Source of the DNA: an uncultured Prochlorococcus sp.
Lineage (GTDB): Bacteria > Cyanobacteriota > Cyanobacteriia > PCC-6307 > Cyanobiaceae
DNA: 64,000 bases
Assembly (NCBI GenBank): GCA_902620895.1
Contig: CACNJU010000001.1
Coordinates: 1 to 64,000 of the forward strand
Reading direction: 5' to 3'
Part shown: positions 45,910 through 56,526 of the stretch, one piece after another
Numbering within the stretch: position 1 is the stretch's first letter
Layout of the letters: every line of letters starts with the position of its first letter
Notes under the pieces: model-generated
The model's database searches: none
Seen by the model: the letters and a program-made list of their open reading frames with translations, nothing else
What the model was told of the DNA's origin: nothing
Translations under genes and position numbers: made by a program

Positions 45910-47376
45910 TTGATAATGAAACTTAGAGTAGTAGCAATAATCCTATTATTATCTTTATTACTTTTTTTTGGTTTTAAAAAAGTTTCTACTAATAAAAATA
46001 AGGAACAAAGTACAAATATTGAGCAACTAAATATCTTAAAATATGCACCTGAAAACAATAAATTATTATTTATTTCAAATTTAGATAGTTTTAATATCGT
46101 TAATAATAATGAAAAGGATAAAAATCCAACAAATAAAGATAACTTTTTTTTAATAAAAGACTCTATATTAGATTACTTAGGAATAGATCTAGGCAACAAT
46201 AAATTAGAAGATATCTATAATAATGAACTTATAATCTCAACTTTTGAAAATAATAAAAAGCTTGAAGATGATATTTTGATTGTTTTTAAAATTAAGCCAG
46301 AAAAAACAATAGATGATTTATTAAATTTGCCTAATAAAATAGATCAGATTGATGAGATAATTTCAATTAATAGAGAAAACAAAATAAATTTTCTTAACTA
46401 TATATACCGAACCAACGATAATTATATAATTGCTTCATCAGATAAAAAATTAATCAAAAATAGTATTATCTCTAGTGAAAATTTTAAGAAAAAAAAATTT
46501 CAATATGAGGGAGAACTTGTTGGACTGAACAATGAAAAAAATATATTATTCACAAATAAATTTTTAGAAAGTAAATTTTTAAATAAAGAAATTTTTCCTG
46601 AGAATGATGGGGATAAAATTGCTACAATTTTTGACTTTAAAAATAAACAACTAATTTTAAAATCATATTTACTAAATAACAAAAAAAACATTGATATTCT
46701 TACTTACGAAAAGTTAATGAATAAAGAGAATAGTAATGAAGATAATCCTGAAAATTTAATTTTTTGTGATGCGAAAAATTTTGATAAACATCTTAATCCC
46801 TTAATAAGTGATTTTCAACTAAGTTTTTTTGAAGAGTTTAATCAAAATAATAATCAAAACATTTTAATTCTCAATTCAAATAAAGATTGGCTTATTACGT
46901 TTGAAAAAAATAATGAAGATCAATTTGATTTAAGTGCTTTGAAAAAGCTAAAAGATTTCAACAAATATACTCTGAAACAAAATGAAGATATTTATTCGAT
47001 ATATTCCAAAGATATTCTTGAAGAAAAAGACGATGTTATAAAACAATTATCTTTTGAAAATATCTATTTGATAGAATCAGGAGGTTTACAAACCATAAGT
47101 AATTATTTAATTGATGGTAAAGAATTTGAGAAAATATCAAAAAAATTTTTTAACCTAAAAAGTAATAAAGATAAATCTGCTTTTCTTTATTCAAAAGTTG
47201 ATATCAAAGATGGTAATTCTAATAAAATTGAATATTTTTCTAATTTGCAGGACCTTAATTTTCTCATTAAAAATATTTTAAAAATATCAAATGAAGAATC
47301 GCTAGAAATCATAAGTCAGTCTATTCCTGAAAAAAATCCAATTATTTACAGAGAAACAATATTAAACATTCTTTAA
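45910..47376 (+). CDS. Hypothetical protein with N-terminal TM (DUF3352-like)
   Basis: 488-aa ORF, KLRVVAIILLLSLLLFFGFKK anchor, Lys/Asn-rich; family assignment from general resemblance only. Confidence 0.7.
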   Translation: MIMKLRVVAIILLLSLLLFFGFKKVSTNKNKEQSTNIEQLNILKYAPENNKLLFISNLDSFNIVNNNEKDKNPTNKDNFFLIKDSILDYLGIDLGNNKLEDIYNNELIISTFENNKKLEDDILIVFKIKPEKTIDDLLNLPNKIDQIDEIISINRENKINFLNYIYRTNDNYIIASSDKKLIKNSIISSENFKKKKFQYEGELVGLNNEKNILFTNKFLESKFLNKEIFPENDGDKIATIFDFKNKQLILKSYLLNNKKNIDILTYEKLMNKENSNEDNPENLIFCDAKNFDKHLNPLISDFQLSFFEEFNQNNNQNILILNSNKDWLITFEKNNEDQFDLSALKKLKDFNKYTLKQNEDIYSIYSKDILEEKDDVIKQLSFENIYLIESGGLQTISNYLIDGKEFEKISKKFFNLKSNKDKSAFLYSKVDIKDGNSNKIEYFSNLQDLNFLIKNILKISNEESLEIISQSIPEKNPIIYRETILNIL

Positions 47377-47501
47377 ATTAAATTTATTCAAACAAGCTTC
47401 AAAAACAATCATTTTAATTTTTGCGAATTTAATATCTTGTGGTTAATTAAAAATTATTTGACTATCTTTAATCTATAAGTATTTGATATTGAATTAAGCA
47501 A

Positions 47502-48647
47502 TTGGATAGTAACAAACTAATTTTAAAACCAGGATTAGAGGGTGTCCCAGTTACTAATTCATCCATATGTGATATTAACGGCAACAAAGGTAAATTATTG
47601 TACAGAGGCTACTCTATTGAGGAACTATCCAAAAAAAGCAGTTTTTTAGAAACCGCTTACCTATTGATTTGGGGTGAATTGCCCACAGCTATTCAACTAA
47701 GAGATTTCGAACAAGAAGTTCAGATGCATAGAAGGTTAAGTTTTAGAGTCAGAGATATGATGAAATGTTTCCCTGCAACTGGTCATCCTATGGATGCTCT
47801 TCAATCTAGTGCAGCTTCTTTGGGGCTCTTTTATTCGCGTAGAGCAATAGATGATCCTAATTACATCTACAACGCAGTCATAAGACTAATAGCAAAAATA
47901 CCCACAATGATTGCAGCGTTCCAACTTATTAGAAAAGGACAAGACCCAATTCAACCTAGAGATGATCTAACTTACTCATCAAATTTTCTTTACATGTTGA
48001 CTGAAAAAGAACAAGATCCTATAGCCGCAAAAGTTTTTGATAGGTGCTTAATTCTACATGCCGAACATAGTTTAAACGCAAGTACATTTAGCGCTAGAGT
48101 GACTGCAAGTACTCTTACAGATCCATATGCTGTCATCGCCTCTGCAGTAGGAACCTTAGCTGGCCCATTGCATGGAGGAGCAAACGAGGATGTGATTGCG
48201 ATGTTAGAAGAGATTAAAACCCCAGAAAATGCTGGGTCTTTTTTAGATAATGCAATAAAAAATAAAAGTAAGATAATGGGCTTTGGCCACAGAGAATATA
48301 AAGTCAAAGATCCCAGAGCAATAATTCTTCAAAAACTTGCAGAAGAACTTTTTATTAGATTTGGAGCAGATGAAATGTATGAAGTTGCTAAATCACTTGA
48401 GGCAGAGTCAATACCAAGACTTGGACCTAAGGGTATATTCCCTAACGTGGATTTTTATTCTGGCCTTGTTTATAGAAAACTTGGTATTCCTCGTGATTTA
48501 TTTACTCCAATTTTTGCCATATCTAGAGTGGCTGGTTGGTTAGCTCATTGGAGAGAGCAACTTGGAGCAAATAGAATTTTCAGACCATCGCAAATCTATA
48601 CAGGTTCAGCACCAAGAGATTGGATTAGCCTAGAAAACAGAGAATAA
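47502..48647 (+). CDS. gltA: Citrate synthase
   Basis: LKPGLEGVPVTNSSICDINGNKGKLLYRGYSIEEL, HAEHSLNASTF, GPLHGGANEDV, GFGHREYKVKDPRA; TTG start. Confidence 0.98.
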   Translation: MDSNKLILKPGLEGVPVTNSSICDINGNKGKLLYRGYSIEELSKKSSFLETAYLLIWGELPTAIQLRDFEQEVQMHRRLSFRVRDMMKCFPATGHPMDALQSSAASLGLFYSRRAIDDPNYIYNAVIRLIAKIPTMIAAFQLIRKGQDPIQPRDDLTYSSNFLYMLTEKEQDPIAAKVFDRCLILHAEHSLNASTFSARVTASTLTDPYAVIASAVGTLAGPLHGGANEDVIAMLEEIKTPENAGSFLDNAIKNKSKIMGFGHREYKVKDPRAIILQKLAEELFIRFGADEMYEVAKSLEAESIPRLGPKGIFPNVDFYSGLVYRKLGIPRDLFTPIFAISRVAGWLAHWREQLGANRIFRPSQIYTGSAPRDWISLENRE

Positions 48648-48722
48648 TATTTGCAGCTTTTCATAAAAAACACACATATTGTTTGTGAGGAGTTAATCTA
48701 TTAAGTAAATAACATAAAAATT

Positions 48723-49841
48723 TTGGAATACGGATTAGATCTCGAATATAGTTTTAATGAATTCTTAAAAGGTTTTGGCCTTTCCAGCGAAATCGCTCAT
48801 ATAATATGGCTCCCTCTTCCTATGCTTTTGGTTTTGGTAGCGGCAGTTGTTGGCGTTTTAGTAACAGTTTGGCTTGAAAGAAAAATATCTGCTGCTGCTC
48901 AACAAAGAATAGGTCCAGAATATGCTGGAGCGCTCGGCGTCCTCCAACCAATTGCAGATGGTCTTAAGTTACTTGTCAAAGAAGATATTATTCCTGCCAA
49001 AGCGGATGGGATTCTCTTCACTGCAGGACCTATATTAGTTCTTGTCCCAGTTATTCTGTCTTGGCTAATTGTTCCTTTTGGACAAAACCTTTTAATAAGT
49101 AACGTTGGCATTGGAATTTTCCTATGGATCGCTTTAAGCAGTATTCAGCCAATTGGCCTTCTTATGAGCGGATACGCATCAAATAATAAGTATTCTTTAT
49201 TAGGAGGTTTAAGAGCAGCGGCTCAATCAATAAGTTATGAAATTCCTTTAGCTTTATCTGTACTGGCTGTTGTACTAATGACAAATTCTCTAAGCACTAT
49301 TGACATTGTCAACCAACAAAGTGGTGCTGGAATCCTAAGTTGGAATATATGGAGACAACCAGTTGGTTTTATAGTCTTTTGGATTTGTGCTCTTGCTGAA
49401 TGTGAGAGACTTCCGTTTGACTTACCCGAAGCTGAAGAAGAATTAGTTGCGGGATATCAAACTGAATATGCAGGGATGAAATTCGCATTGTTCTACCTGG
49501 GTAGTTACATTAATTTAATTCTTTCCGCCTTATTAGTATCAATACTTTATTTGGGAGGATGGGGTTTTCCTATTCCAGTTGAATTAATAGCTAAGTTTCT
49601 TAATTTACCTATTAATGCACCCTTTATTCAGGTTTTCACTGCATCAATAGGAATTGTAATGACTGTACTGAAAGCATATCTTTTAGTTTTTATTGCAATA
49701 TTATTACGGTGGACAACTCCTAGAGTAAGAATTGATCAACTCTTAGATCTAGGATGGAAGTTTCTTCTGCCAATTTCTCTTGCTAATCTTTTGATAACAG
49801 CAGGATTAAAACTTGCTTTTCCGCAATTCTTTGGTGGTTAA
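48723..49841 (+). CDS. ndhA: NAD(P)H-quinone oxidoreductase subunit 1
   Basis: [69 protein letters not shown]. Confidence 0.98.
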   Translation: MEYGLDLEYSFNEFLKGFGLSSEIAHIIWLPLPMLLVLVAAVVGVLVTVWLERKISAAAQQRIGPEYAGALGVLQPIADGLKLLVKEDIIPAKADGILFTAGPILVLVPVILSWLIVPFGQNLLISNVGIGIFLWIALSSIQPIGLLMSGYASNNKYSLLGGLRAAAQSISYEIPLALSVLAVVLMTNSLSTIDIVNQQSGAGILSWNIWRQPVGFIVFWICALAECERLPFDLPEAEEELVAGYQTEYAGMKFALFYLGSYINLILSALLVSILYLGGWGFPIPVELIAKFLNLPINAPFIQVFTASIGIVMTVLKAYLLVFIAILLRWTTPRVRIDQLLDLGWKFLLPISLANLLITAGLKLAFPQFFGG

Positions 49842-49909
49842 ATTTAAGTAAAAATACTTAAATTCAAAATTTTTCCACTAAAATAAAATAACTAAGTAAA
49901 TTCTTCGAA

Positions 49910-50536
49910 ATGAACAATTTCCTTCAACAAATAAATAGCTATATCAAAGAAGCATTTAATGCTGGCAAATATTTATACAATGGTATATCGGTAACTTTTG
50001 ATCATCTTCGAAGAAGACCAGTTACTGTTCAATATCCATATGAAAAATTAATACCTTCTGAAAGATATAGAGGAAGGATACATTATGAATTTGATAAATG
50101 TATTGCTTGTGAAGTTTGTGTGAGAGTATGTCCCATAAATCTCCCAGTAGTTGATTGGGTAATGAATAAAGAAACCAAAAAAAAGGAACTTAGAAATTAT
50201 TCAATAGATTTTGGAGTTTGTATTTTTTGCGGAAATTGTGTTGAATATTGCCCGACTAATTGTCTGTCAATGACCGAAGAATATGAATTAGCTACTTTTG
50301 ACAGACACAATTTAAATTTCGATAATGTCGCACTTGGCAGACTACCCACAAATGTTACAACAGATCCTTCAGTTAAACCTCTAAGAGAACTTGCCTATCT
50401 TCCTAAAGGTGTCATGGACCCTCATGAAATCCCAGCTTCAGATGCAAGAGTTGGTAAATTACCGGAAGAAGTTTATGATTGGATGAGGCCTGAATCTAAT
50501 GAAAATAAAGATAAAGTTTCTAATCCAAACAATTAA
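49910..50536 (+). CDS. ndhI: NAD(P)H-quinone oxidoreductase subunit I (2x[4Fe-4S])
   Basis: [33 protein letters not shown]. Confidence 0.98.
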   Translation: MNNFLQQINSYIKEAFNAGKYLYNGISVTFDHLRRRPVTVQYPYEKLIPSERYRGRIHYEFDKCIACEVCVRVCPINLPVVDWVMNKETKKKELRNYSIDFGVCIFCGNCVEYCPTNCLSMTEEYELATFDRHNLNFDNVALGRLPTNVTTDPSVKPLRELAYLPKGVMDPHEIPASDARVGKLPEEVYDWMRPESNENKDKVSNPNN

Positions 50537-50549
50537 TTCAGAATAATTT

Positions 50550-51149
50550 ATGTCCATTGCCATAACAACACAATTTATTTGTTTTACAGTTTTATCTTTA
50601 GTTGTCATTATTGGAGCACTTGGTGTTGTTTTGCTCGAAAGTATTGTTTATTCAGCATTTCTGCTTGGTGGAGTTTTCATGAGTGTTGCAGGATTATATC
50701 TTCTATTAAATGCAAGTTTTGTTGCTGCAGCTCAAGTTTTAGTTTATGTGGGTGCAGTTAATGTATTAATAATTTTTGCAATAATGCTAGTCAATAAAAA
50801 AGAAGATTTAAAGCCTATTAATGACATTAAATCGAGAAGAGTTATATCAACATCGATATGTTTAACCCTTCTAAGCCTCTTAATAAGAGTTGACTTGACC
50901 AATGTTTGGAGCTTATCAAGTCCTCAAAACTCTATTGGAGAAGAATCAACTATTAGGATTGGTGAACATCTTTTTAGTGATTATTTACTCCCATTTGAAG
51001 TAGCTTCAGTCTTACTTTTAATGGCAATGATTGGGGCTATTGTTTTAGCTAGAAGAGATGTAATGAGCAAAGATATTTCAACAGGACTACCTGTTGATCA
51101 AGAGTTAATTGAAAAATCATCAGAACCATTACTTACAAATAAAAATTAA
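50550..51149 (+). CDS. ndhG: NAD(P)H-quinone oxidoreductase subunit 6
   Basis: Five-TM protein, ASFVAAAQVLVYVGAVNVLIIFAIMLVN, MIGAIVLARRD. Confidence 0.95.
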   Translation: MSIAITTQFICFTVLSLVVIIGALGVVLLESIVYSAFLLGGVFMSVAGLYLLLNASFVAAAQVLVYVGAVNVLIIFAIMLVNKKEDLKPINDIKSRRVISTSICLTLLSLLIRVDLTNVWSLSSPQNSIGEESTIRIGEHLFSDYLLPFEVASVLLLMAMIGAIVLARRDVMSKDISTGLPVDQELIEKSSEPLLTNKN

Positions 51150-51167
51150 CCTTTTGTATTTCTTATT

Positions 51168-51488
51168 ATGAATTTAGAATCAATTCCTCTTCAAGCTTTT
51201 TTAATAGTTTCTTCAGCACTATTTTGCATTGGTATTTGGGGATTATTAAATAGCAGAAATGCAGTCAGAGTTCTTATGAGCATTGAGTTAATGCTCAATG
51301 CGGTAAATATAAACTTGATGGCGTTTTCTTCCTATATTGATAATAATTTAATTCAGGGACAAGTTTTTACAATTTTTGTGATTACTGTTGCTGCCGCAGA
51401 AGCAGCCGTTGGATTAGCTATATTGTTATCTCTTTATAGGAATAGGGTCACTGTCGATATGGAAAGTTTTAATTTATTAAAATGGTAA
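51168..51488 (+). CDS. ndhE: NAD(P)H-quinone oxidoreductase subunit 4L
   Basis: [56 protein letters not shown]. Confidence 0.97.
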   Translation: MNLESIPLQAFLIVSSALFCIGIWGLLNSRNAVRVLMSIELMLNAVNINLMAFSSYIDNNLIQGQVFTIFVITVAAAEAAVGLAILLSLYRNRVTVDMESFNLLKW

Positions 51489-51497
51489 AAGCATTAA

Positions 51498-52409
51498 ATG
51501 AAACTTTCATTAGTGCTTATTGTATATCGTTCAGATAGTTCTATAGCTCAAGAGGCTTCAAAATTCTGTGAAGAAGTTCTTAAAGCAAAAAATATCAAAT
51601 CAAACAGGATTGAAAGTAATTTTCATAAAGATGAAATTGAAAAATATTTTTCTAATTCAGAATCACAACCAAATATTGGCATAGTTCTTGGTGGAGATGG
51701 AACCTTCCTGAAATGCGCAAATGCATTAGCTGATTATGATATTCCTTTATTGAGTATTAATATTGGAGGTAATTTGGGGTTTCTTACTCAAGAGAAAGAA
51801 TTTTTATTTGACAAATCTTTTATTGAAATCCTTGAAAACGAAGAATATTTAATTGACTTTCGTAATAGATTAAATTGTAATGTTTGTATTGAGGGGACAA
51901 GTTCTGAGAAAAAAATCATAAAAAGCTATAACGCCTTAAATGATTTTTATTTTAAATCCGTTGAAGAAGATATTTCTCCGACCAACCAAATACAAATTGA
52001 AATAGATAATGAGAAGGTAAATGAATATAAAGGTGATGGATTGATTGTATCTACAACCACGGGTTCAACAGCCTACTCAATGGCTGCAGGAGGTCCAATA
52101 GTACATCCTAGTATAGATGGAATGATTATTAACCCTATATGCCCAATGAGTTTGGCTAGTAGACCAATCGTCATACCTAATACAAGTAAGGTAATCATTA
52201 AGCCAGTAAAAAAAAGTAAAGGGGAAATTAAATTATGGACTGACGGTTCAAAATGTATGACCATTAAGAAAAATTATTATTGTGAGATCAAGAAGGGGAA
52301 ATCACCCTGCAAAATAATAAAGTTTAAAAAAAGCACAAGTTACTACAATACCTTAATAAAAAAACTAGATTGGAAAGGCGATTTGTCTCCAAAAAATTTC
52401 AAAAATTAA
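51498..52409 (+). CDS. nadK: NAD kinase
   Basis: [54 protein letters not shown]. Confidence 0.96.
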   Translation: MKLSLVLIVYRSDSSIAQEASKFCEEVLKAKNIKSNRIESNFHKDEIEKYFSNSESQPNIGIVLGGDGTFLKCANALADYDIPLLSINIGGNLGFLTQEKEFLFDKSFIEILENEEYLIDFRNRLNCNVCIEGTSSEKKIIKSYNALNDFYFKSVEEDISPTNQIQIEIDNEKVNEYKGDGLIVSTTTGSTAYSMAAGGPIVHPSIDGMIINPICPMSLASRPIVIPNTSKVIIKPVKKSKGEIKLWTDGSKCMTIKKNYYCEIKKGKSPCKIIKFKKSTSYYNTLIKKLDWKGDLSPKNFKN

Positions 52410-52907
52410 ATGGCTTTTGAGATAGAAAGAAGATTTCTTATAAAAAATGATAATTGGAAAGAATTCATAAATAAAAAAGTTTATATTGAACAAGGATATT
52501 TCTCCAAAAGTTTAGATGGTTGGATTATTAGAGTAAGACTAATAGGCAAAAACTCTAAAATTACACTTAAAAAACATATCAAGGGTTTTACCAACTTTGA
52601 ATTTGAATACTCCATTCCACGAAGCGATGCTGAAACAATAATGTCAAATCTTTCAAACACAATTAAAAAAGATAGATACTTTCTAGAAATTGAAAAAAAA
52701 TCTTGGATTATAGATTGCTTCAAAGAAAATAATTATCCACTAGAAATTGCAGAAATTGAACTTTCCGATGAAGAGGAGGATTTATTGCTACCATCCTTTA
52801 TTTCAAGAGAAATTACTGGGCTGACCCATTACTCCAATTTCAGTCTAGCTAACAATCCTTTTTCAGAATGGAAAGAAGAATATTTAAAAACTTTAAAAAG
52901 TGACTAG
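52410..52907 (+). CDS. CYTH-domain (triphosphate tunnel metalloenzyme) protein
   Basis: N-terminal FEIERRFLI (variant of ExExK), RVRLIGKNSKITLKKHIKG, FEFEYSIP; ATG abuts the nadK stop. Confidence 0.85.
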   Translation: MAFEIERRFLIKNDNWKEFINKKVYIEQGYFSKSLDGWIIRVRLIGKNSKITLKKHIKGFTNFEFEYSIPRSDAETIMSNLSNTIKKDRYFLEIEKKSWIIDCFKENNYPLEIAEIELSDEEEDLLLPSFISREITGLTHYSNFSLANNPFSEWKEEYLKTLKSD

Positions 52908-52973
52908 TCGAAAGAGCCATTCATCCTTTATATTTTCTTTATATTTAAGCAAAGAATTTTTTATTTTCTCCAG

Positions 52974-53123
52974 ATGTATGGTCTTTACGACAAAGAAGGA
53001 ATATTGAGATTTGTTGATTCAGACAAGGATGCATGTATTGCATATGCTGAACTCTTCGAATTAGGTTCTACAAATTATTGTCTAATGGAACTAGAAAATG
53101 AAACAAAAAAAAGTAAAGGGTAA
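52974..53123 (+). CDS. Small hypothetical protein, 49 aa (not in supplied ORF track)
   Basis: ATG…TAA ORF: MYGLYDKEGILRFVDSDKDACIAYAELFELGSTNYCLMELENETKKSKG; fills the gap between CYTH and the LuxR gene. Confidence 0.6.
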   Translation: MYGLYDKEGILRFVDSDKDACIAYAELFELGSTNYCLMELENETKKSKG

Positions 53124-53125
53124 TA

Positions 53126-53404
53126 CTAATCTTGATCAGAGTCAGGGAGTGTACAACAATTAAATCCATCTCTACAAATCTTCCCGTTGTCCATTGCCCA
53201 ATTCAAAAGTGCTACTCTGTTTTTTGAACCAGTTTTGGTAAACATATTACTTACATGATTATCGACAGTTCTTTTACTAATAGTTAGTTTTACTGCAATT
53301 TCTTGATTTGTAAGCCCATCAGCTACGAGATCAATGATTTCCATCTCTCTTGCCGAGAGACCCATCATATCAATGTTGTTTACTTCTTCTTCAACCATTT
53401 GCAT
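53126..53404 (-). CDS. Small LuxR-type HTH regulator (PedR-like)
   Basis: LSAREMEIIDLVADGLTNQEIAVKLTISKRTVDNHVSNMFTKTG with no receiver domain; Cys-containing tail KICRDGFNCCTLPD. Confidence 0.88.
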   Translation of the reverse strand: MQMVEEEVNNIDMMGLSAREMEIIDLVADGLTNQEIAVKLTISKRTVDNHVSNMFTKTGSKNRVALLNWAMDNGKICRDGFNCCTLPDSDQD

Positions 53405-53481
53405 TTCAGCAGTTACTTTTTTATATTAATTAAGTTTAGCAATCTCAGTACACTTGTTAACCAACTAGAAAACAAACGCAA

Positions 53482-54372
53482 TTGAAATCAAAACTTCAGC
53501 AGACTTTAGAAAAAAGATCTAAGGTAATAACGGCAGAGATAATGCCGCCAAGAGGTGGGAACCCCATAAGATCTCTTAACATAGCACAACTTTTGAAAGA
53601 TAAGGTACATGCTGTTAACATTACCGACGGAAGCAGAGCTGTAATGCGAATGTGCAGCTTGGCAATGTCCAAACTATTACTGGAAAATGGAATAGAACCA
53701 GTAATGCAAATATCTTGCAGAGATCGTAATAAAATTGCTTTACAATCTGACATTCTGGGAGCAAATGCTTTAGGAATTAGAAACATCTTATGCATTACCG
53801 GTGATTCAGTAAAAGCCGGGGATCAACAAGATGCTAAGGCAGTACATGAGTTTGAGTCAGTGAGATTACTTAAACAAATTCAAGCCTTCAATAATGGAAT
53901 TGATCCCACCCTAGGAGAACTTTCTGATAAAAAAACATTTATTTTTGCAGGTGCTGCAGCTGATCCTAGTTGCAGAAATAAAAGAAGTTTAGAAAATAGA
54001 ATCAGAAAGAAAAAAGAGGCTGGAGCTGGATTTATACAAACTCAAATGATTATGGAAAAACAAAATTTGATAGAATTTTGTGAAAAAATCAGTAACCCTC
54101 TTGAAATTCCTGTAATTGCAGGTGTATTCCTATTAAAGTCTTACAAAAACGCTCTCTTTATAAACAAATACGTTCCAGGCGCAAACATCCCCGAGAAAAT
54201 CTTAAATCGTCTTAAAGATGCTAAAGACCCTTTACAGGAAGGTATCAACATTGCTGCTGAACAAGCTCATGATTTTATGAATATCGCTAACGGTGTTCAT
54301 CTAATGGCCGTAAAGGCAGAGCATTTAATTCCTGAAATTATTGAAAAAGCTGATCTTAATCTGGAATATTAA
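53482..54372 (+). CDS. Methylenetetrahydrofolate reductase-like protein
   Basis: ITAEIMPPRGGNPIRSL, LCITGDSVKAGDQ, GAGFIQTQMIM; TTG start likely. Confidence 0.88.
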   Translation: MKSKLQQTLEKRSKVITAEIMPPRGGNPIRSLNIAQLLKDKVHAVNITDGSRAVMRMCSLAMSKLLLENGIEPVMQISCRDRNKIALQSDILGANALGIRNILCITGDSVKAGDQQDAKAVHEFESVRLLKQIQAFNNGIDPTLGELSDKKTFIFAGAAADPSCRNKRSLENRIRKKKEAGAGFIQTQMIMEKQNLIEFCEKISNPLEIPVIAGVFLLKSYKNALFINKYVPGANIPEKILNRLKDAKDPLQEGINIAAEQAHDFMNIANGVHLMAVKAEHLIPEIIEKADLNLEY

Positions 54373-55534
54373 TCAAATCAGTACCTAATAATTCTGCCAT
54401 AGCTTTCTGCTGAGGGGATGGCTGAGTTAAATCAGATCTTCTTGAATCTGTTATTAACCAATCTAAAGATGCATCTTGCAAATCAAAATGATCTCCATTT
54501 TTGCCAACGCAATATTTACCAAACACTAACTTATCAACAAGTCGTACACCTTTACCAATTTTAGAATAATCAAAAATAATTGAATTATCTATAGTTGCTC
54601 CCTCGCAAATGCAACAACTTGGTCCAATCATAGTAGGGCCAATAATAGTTGCTCCATCCTCTATCATAGTCATGCCTCCTATATAAACCGGCCCGGTAAT
54701 ATTTACTTTTTCCCAATTAGCAGCTACATTCAACCCGGTAAAAACACCTGGTTTAATTTCTTTACCTGGTATTTGTACTTGTCTAACTTTACCCAGCAAT
54801 ACATTTCTAATAGCACTCCAATAATCAGGAACTTTTCCAATATCTACCCATTCAAAATCCATTGGCAATGCAAAAAATGGCAAATCCATTTCAACAAGTT
54901 TAGGGAAAAGATCGGCTCCAATATCAAATTTCTCGGCTGAAGGTATGTAATTAAAAATTTCGGGCTCGAAAAGATAAATTCCTGTATTTATAGAGTCACT
55001 TAAAGCTTGATCAACTGATGGCTTTTCCTGAAATGCCTTTATTCTTCCGTTTTCATCTGAAACTACAACACCGTAACTTGATACTTGATCTTTAGTTACC
55101 CTTTTTGTTATTAAGCTCGCAATAGCTCCTTTCTGTTTATGTTTTTTAACAGCTTGAGTTAAATCTAAATCCACTAAAGCATCGCCACATAAAACAACAA
55201 AAGTTTCATCAAAGAATTTTTGAAAATCTTGAATTTTTTTTAATCCTCCTGCAGATCCCAAAGCATCACCTATTAATTCCCCATCTTCAATTCTACCCTC
55301 AAAACTATAAGCAATTTCTACTCCAAATCTTTGCCCATCCCTAAAATAATTCTCAATTTCTTCAGCCAGATGAGAGACATTTACCATTATTTCTTTAAAG
55401 TTATGTTCTCTTAAAAGTTCCAAGAGAAACTCCATAACAGGTTTTTGCAATATCGGAATCATAGGTTTCGGAATAACATGAGTAATAGGCTGAACACGTG
55501 TGCCTTTACCCGCCGCAAGTATCATTGCCTTCAT
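54356..55534 (-). CDS. NDP-sugar pyrophosphorylase (nucleotidyltransferase plus left-handed beta-helix repeats)
   Basis: MKAMILAAGKGTRVQPITHVIPKPMIPILQKPVMEFLLE; hexapeptide-type C-terminus. Confidence 0.92.
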   Translation of the reverse strand: MKAMILAAGKGTRVQPITHVIPKPMIPILQKPVMEFLLELLREHNFKEIMVNVSHLAEEIENYFRDGQRFGVEIAYSFEGRIEDGELIGDALGSAGGLKKIQDFQKFFDETFVVLCGDALVDLDLTQAVKKHKQKGAIASLITKRVTKDQVSSYGVVVSDENGRIKAFQEKPSVDQALSDSINTGIYLFEPEIFNYIPSAEKFDIGADLFPKLVEMDLPFFALPMDFEWVDIGKVPDYWSAIRNVLLGKVRQVQIPGKEIKPGVFTGLNVAANWEKVNITGPVYIGGMTMIEDGATIIGPTMIGPSCCICEGATIDNSIIFDYSKIGKGVRLVDKLVFGKYCVGKNGDHFDLQDASLDWLITDSRRSDLTQPSPQQKAMAELLGTDLINIPD

Positions 55535-55581
55535 AAATTCAAAACCTTTTTTCCAAATTATACGTTATTACTATTAAGCTT

Positions 55582-56403
55582 CTATGCAGCCGAAGAAGAG
55601 GCATTACTTACCTCAAGATTTTCTATAGGCAATTGAGCTACGCCACCATCTGGTATGATTCTTTTAATTTGAATTGGACCATATAAGGAATTAATTTGTT
55701 TAATTTCAATTTTGTTTTCAGATGATAAAAATAACAAAGCCCAAAAAACTCCCAAACGGTCTTTATCTAAATCATTTTTTACAACTGTTTGCCATTTTTT
55801 GACTAAATATTCAAAATCTGTCCATTGTAATGCTTTTTCCCATCCTTCAATAAATTTCCCTAATGCTTTAGTGGTTTCTGGAAGTTTCTCACGATGCGCA
55901 AGGGACTTTACTTGAGAAATTAAAGCCCTGTCAGAATATTTTTTATTTCTTTTTCTCTTCATCAGCAGAAGATCTTGGGTTTCTATAACTTCTGCTATGG
56001 ACTCTAACTGACTTACAAGTTCTCCCAATGTTGTTGTACGTTTGAGAATTGGTTGTGCAATTGATCTTCTCCTTAGATATTTTTCAGGATATTTCGGAAT
56101 ATCAAATTCTTTATCAATCCAATCTTGATCATCCAAATCAAATTCATCTTCAAAATCGGAAGAATTTTGTTTAAAAACATCAGCTTCCAAAACCTCAGCC
56201 TTAAGATTAACTAGCACGGAAGCCGCAAAAAATGCTTCGCTGGTCTCTGCTAAATCCTTCTGATATGAGATTTGACTATTTGAAGATTGATTAAAAGTAT
56301 GTGAGTATTCCTCTAAAAAACTATCAATTACACTTATTACATCAATATCCCATGGATCAAGTTCACCTTTACCTGCGGCATCTTGAAGGAACTTAATCAA
56401 CAA
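55582..56403 (-). CDS. scpA: Segregation and condensation protein A
   Basis: FLQDAAGKGELDPWDIDVISVIDSFLEEY, C-terminal winged-helix-like FWALLFLSSENKIEIKQ. Confidence 0.88.
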   Translation of the reverse strand: MLIKFLQDAAGKGELDPWDIDVISVIDSFLEEYSHTFNQSSNSQISYQKDLAETSEAFFAASVLVNLKAEVLEADVFKQNSSDFEDEFDLDDQDWIDKEFDIPKYPEKYLRRRSIAQPILKRTTTLGELVSQLESIAEVIETQDLLLMKRKRNKKYSDRALISQVKSLAHREKLPETTKALGKFIEGWEKALQWTDFEYLVKKWQTVVKNDLDKDRLGVFWALLFLSSENKIEIKQINSLYGPIQIKRIIPDGGVAQLPIENLEVSNASSSAA

Positions 56404-56526
56404 TCTAGGGCCTAATTGTTGCCTATCAATAGGATTGAAATAAGATATTTTGAGATAGATAAAATCTATTCACAAGATATCTTTTAATTTATTTAATGCC
56501 AAACAATATTGAGTTAATTTAAAAAA

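Noticed and set aside
48672-48688. Imperfect hairpin CACACATATTGTTTGTG between gltA and ndhA
   Set aside because: Short, mismatched stem without a U-tract; insufficient to call a terminator.
50579-50761. Plus-strand 60-aa ORF inside ndhG
   Set aside because: Alternate frame of ndhG; Cys/Ser-rich artefact of a TM-coding sequence.
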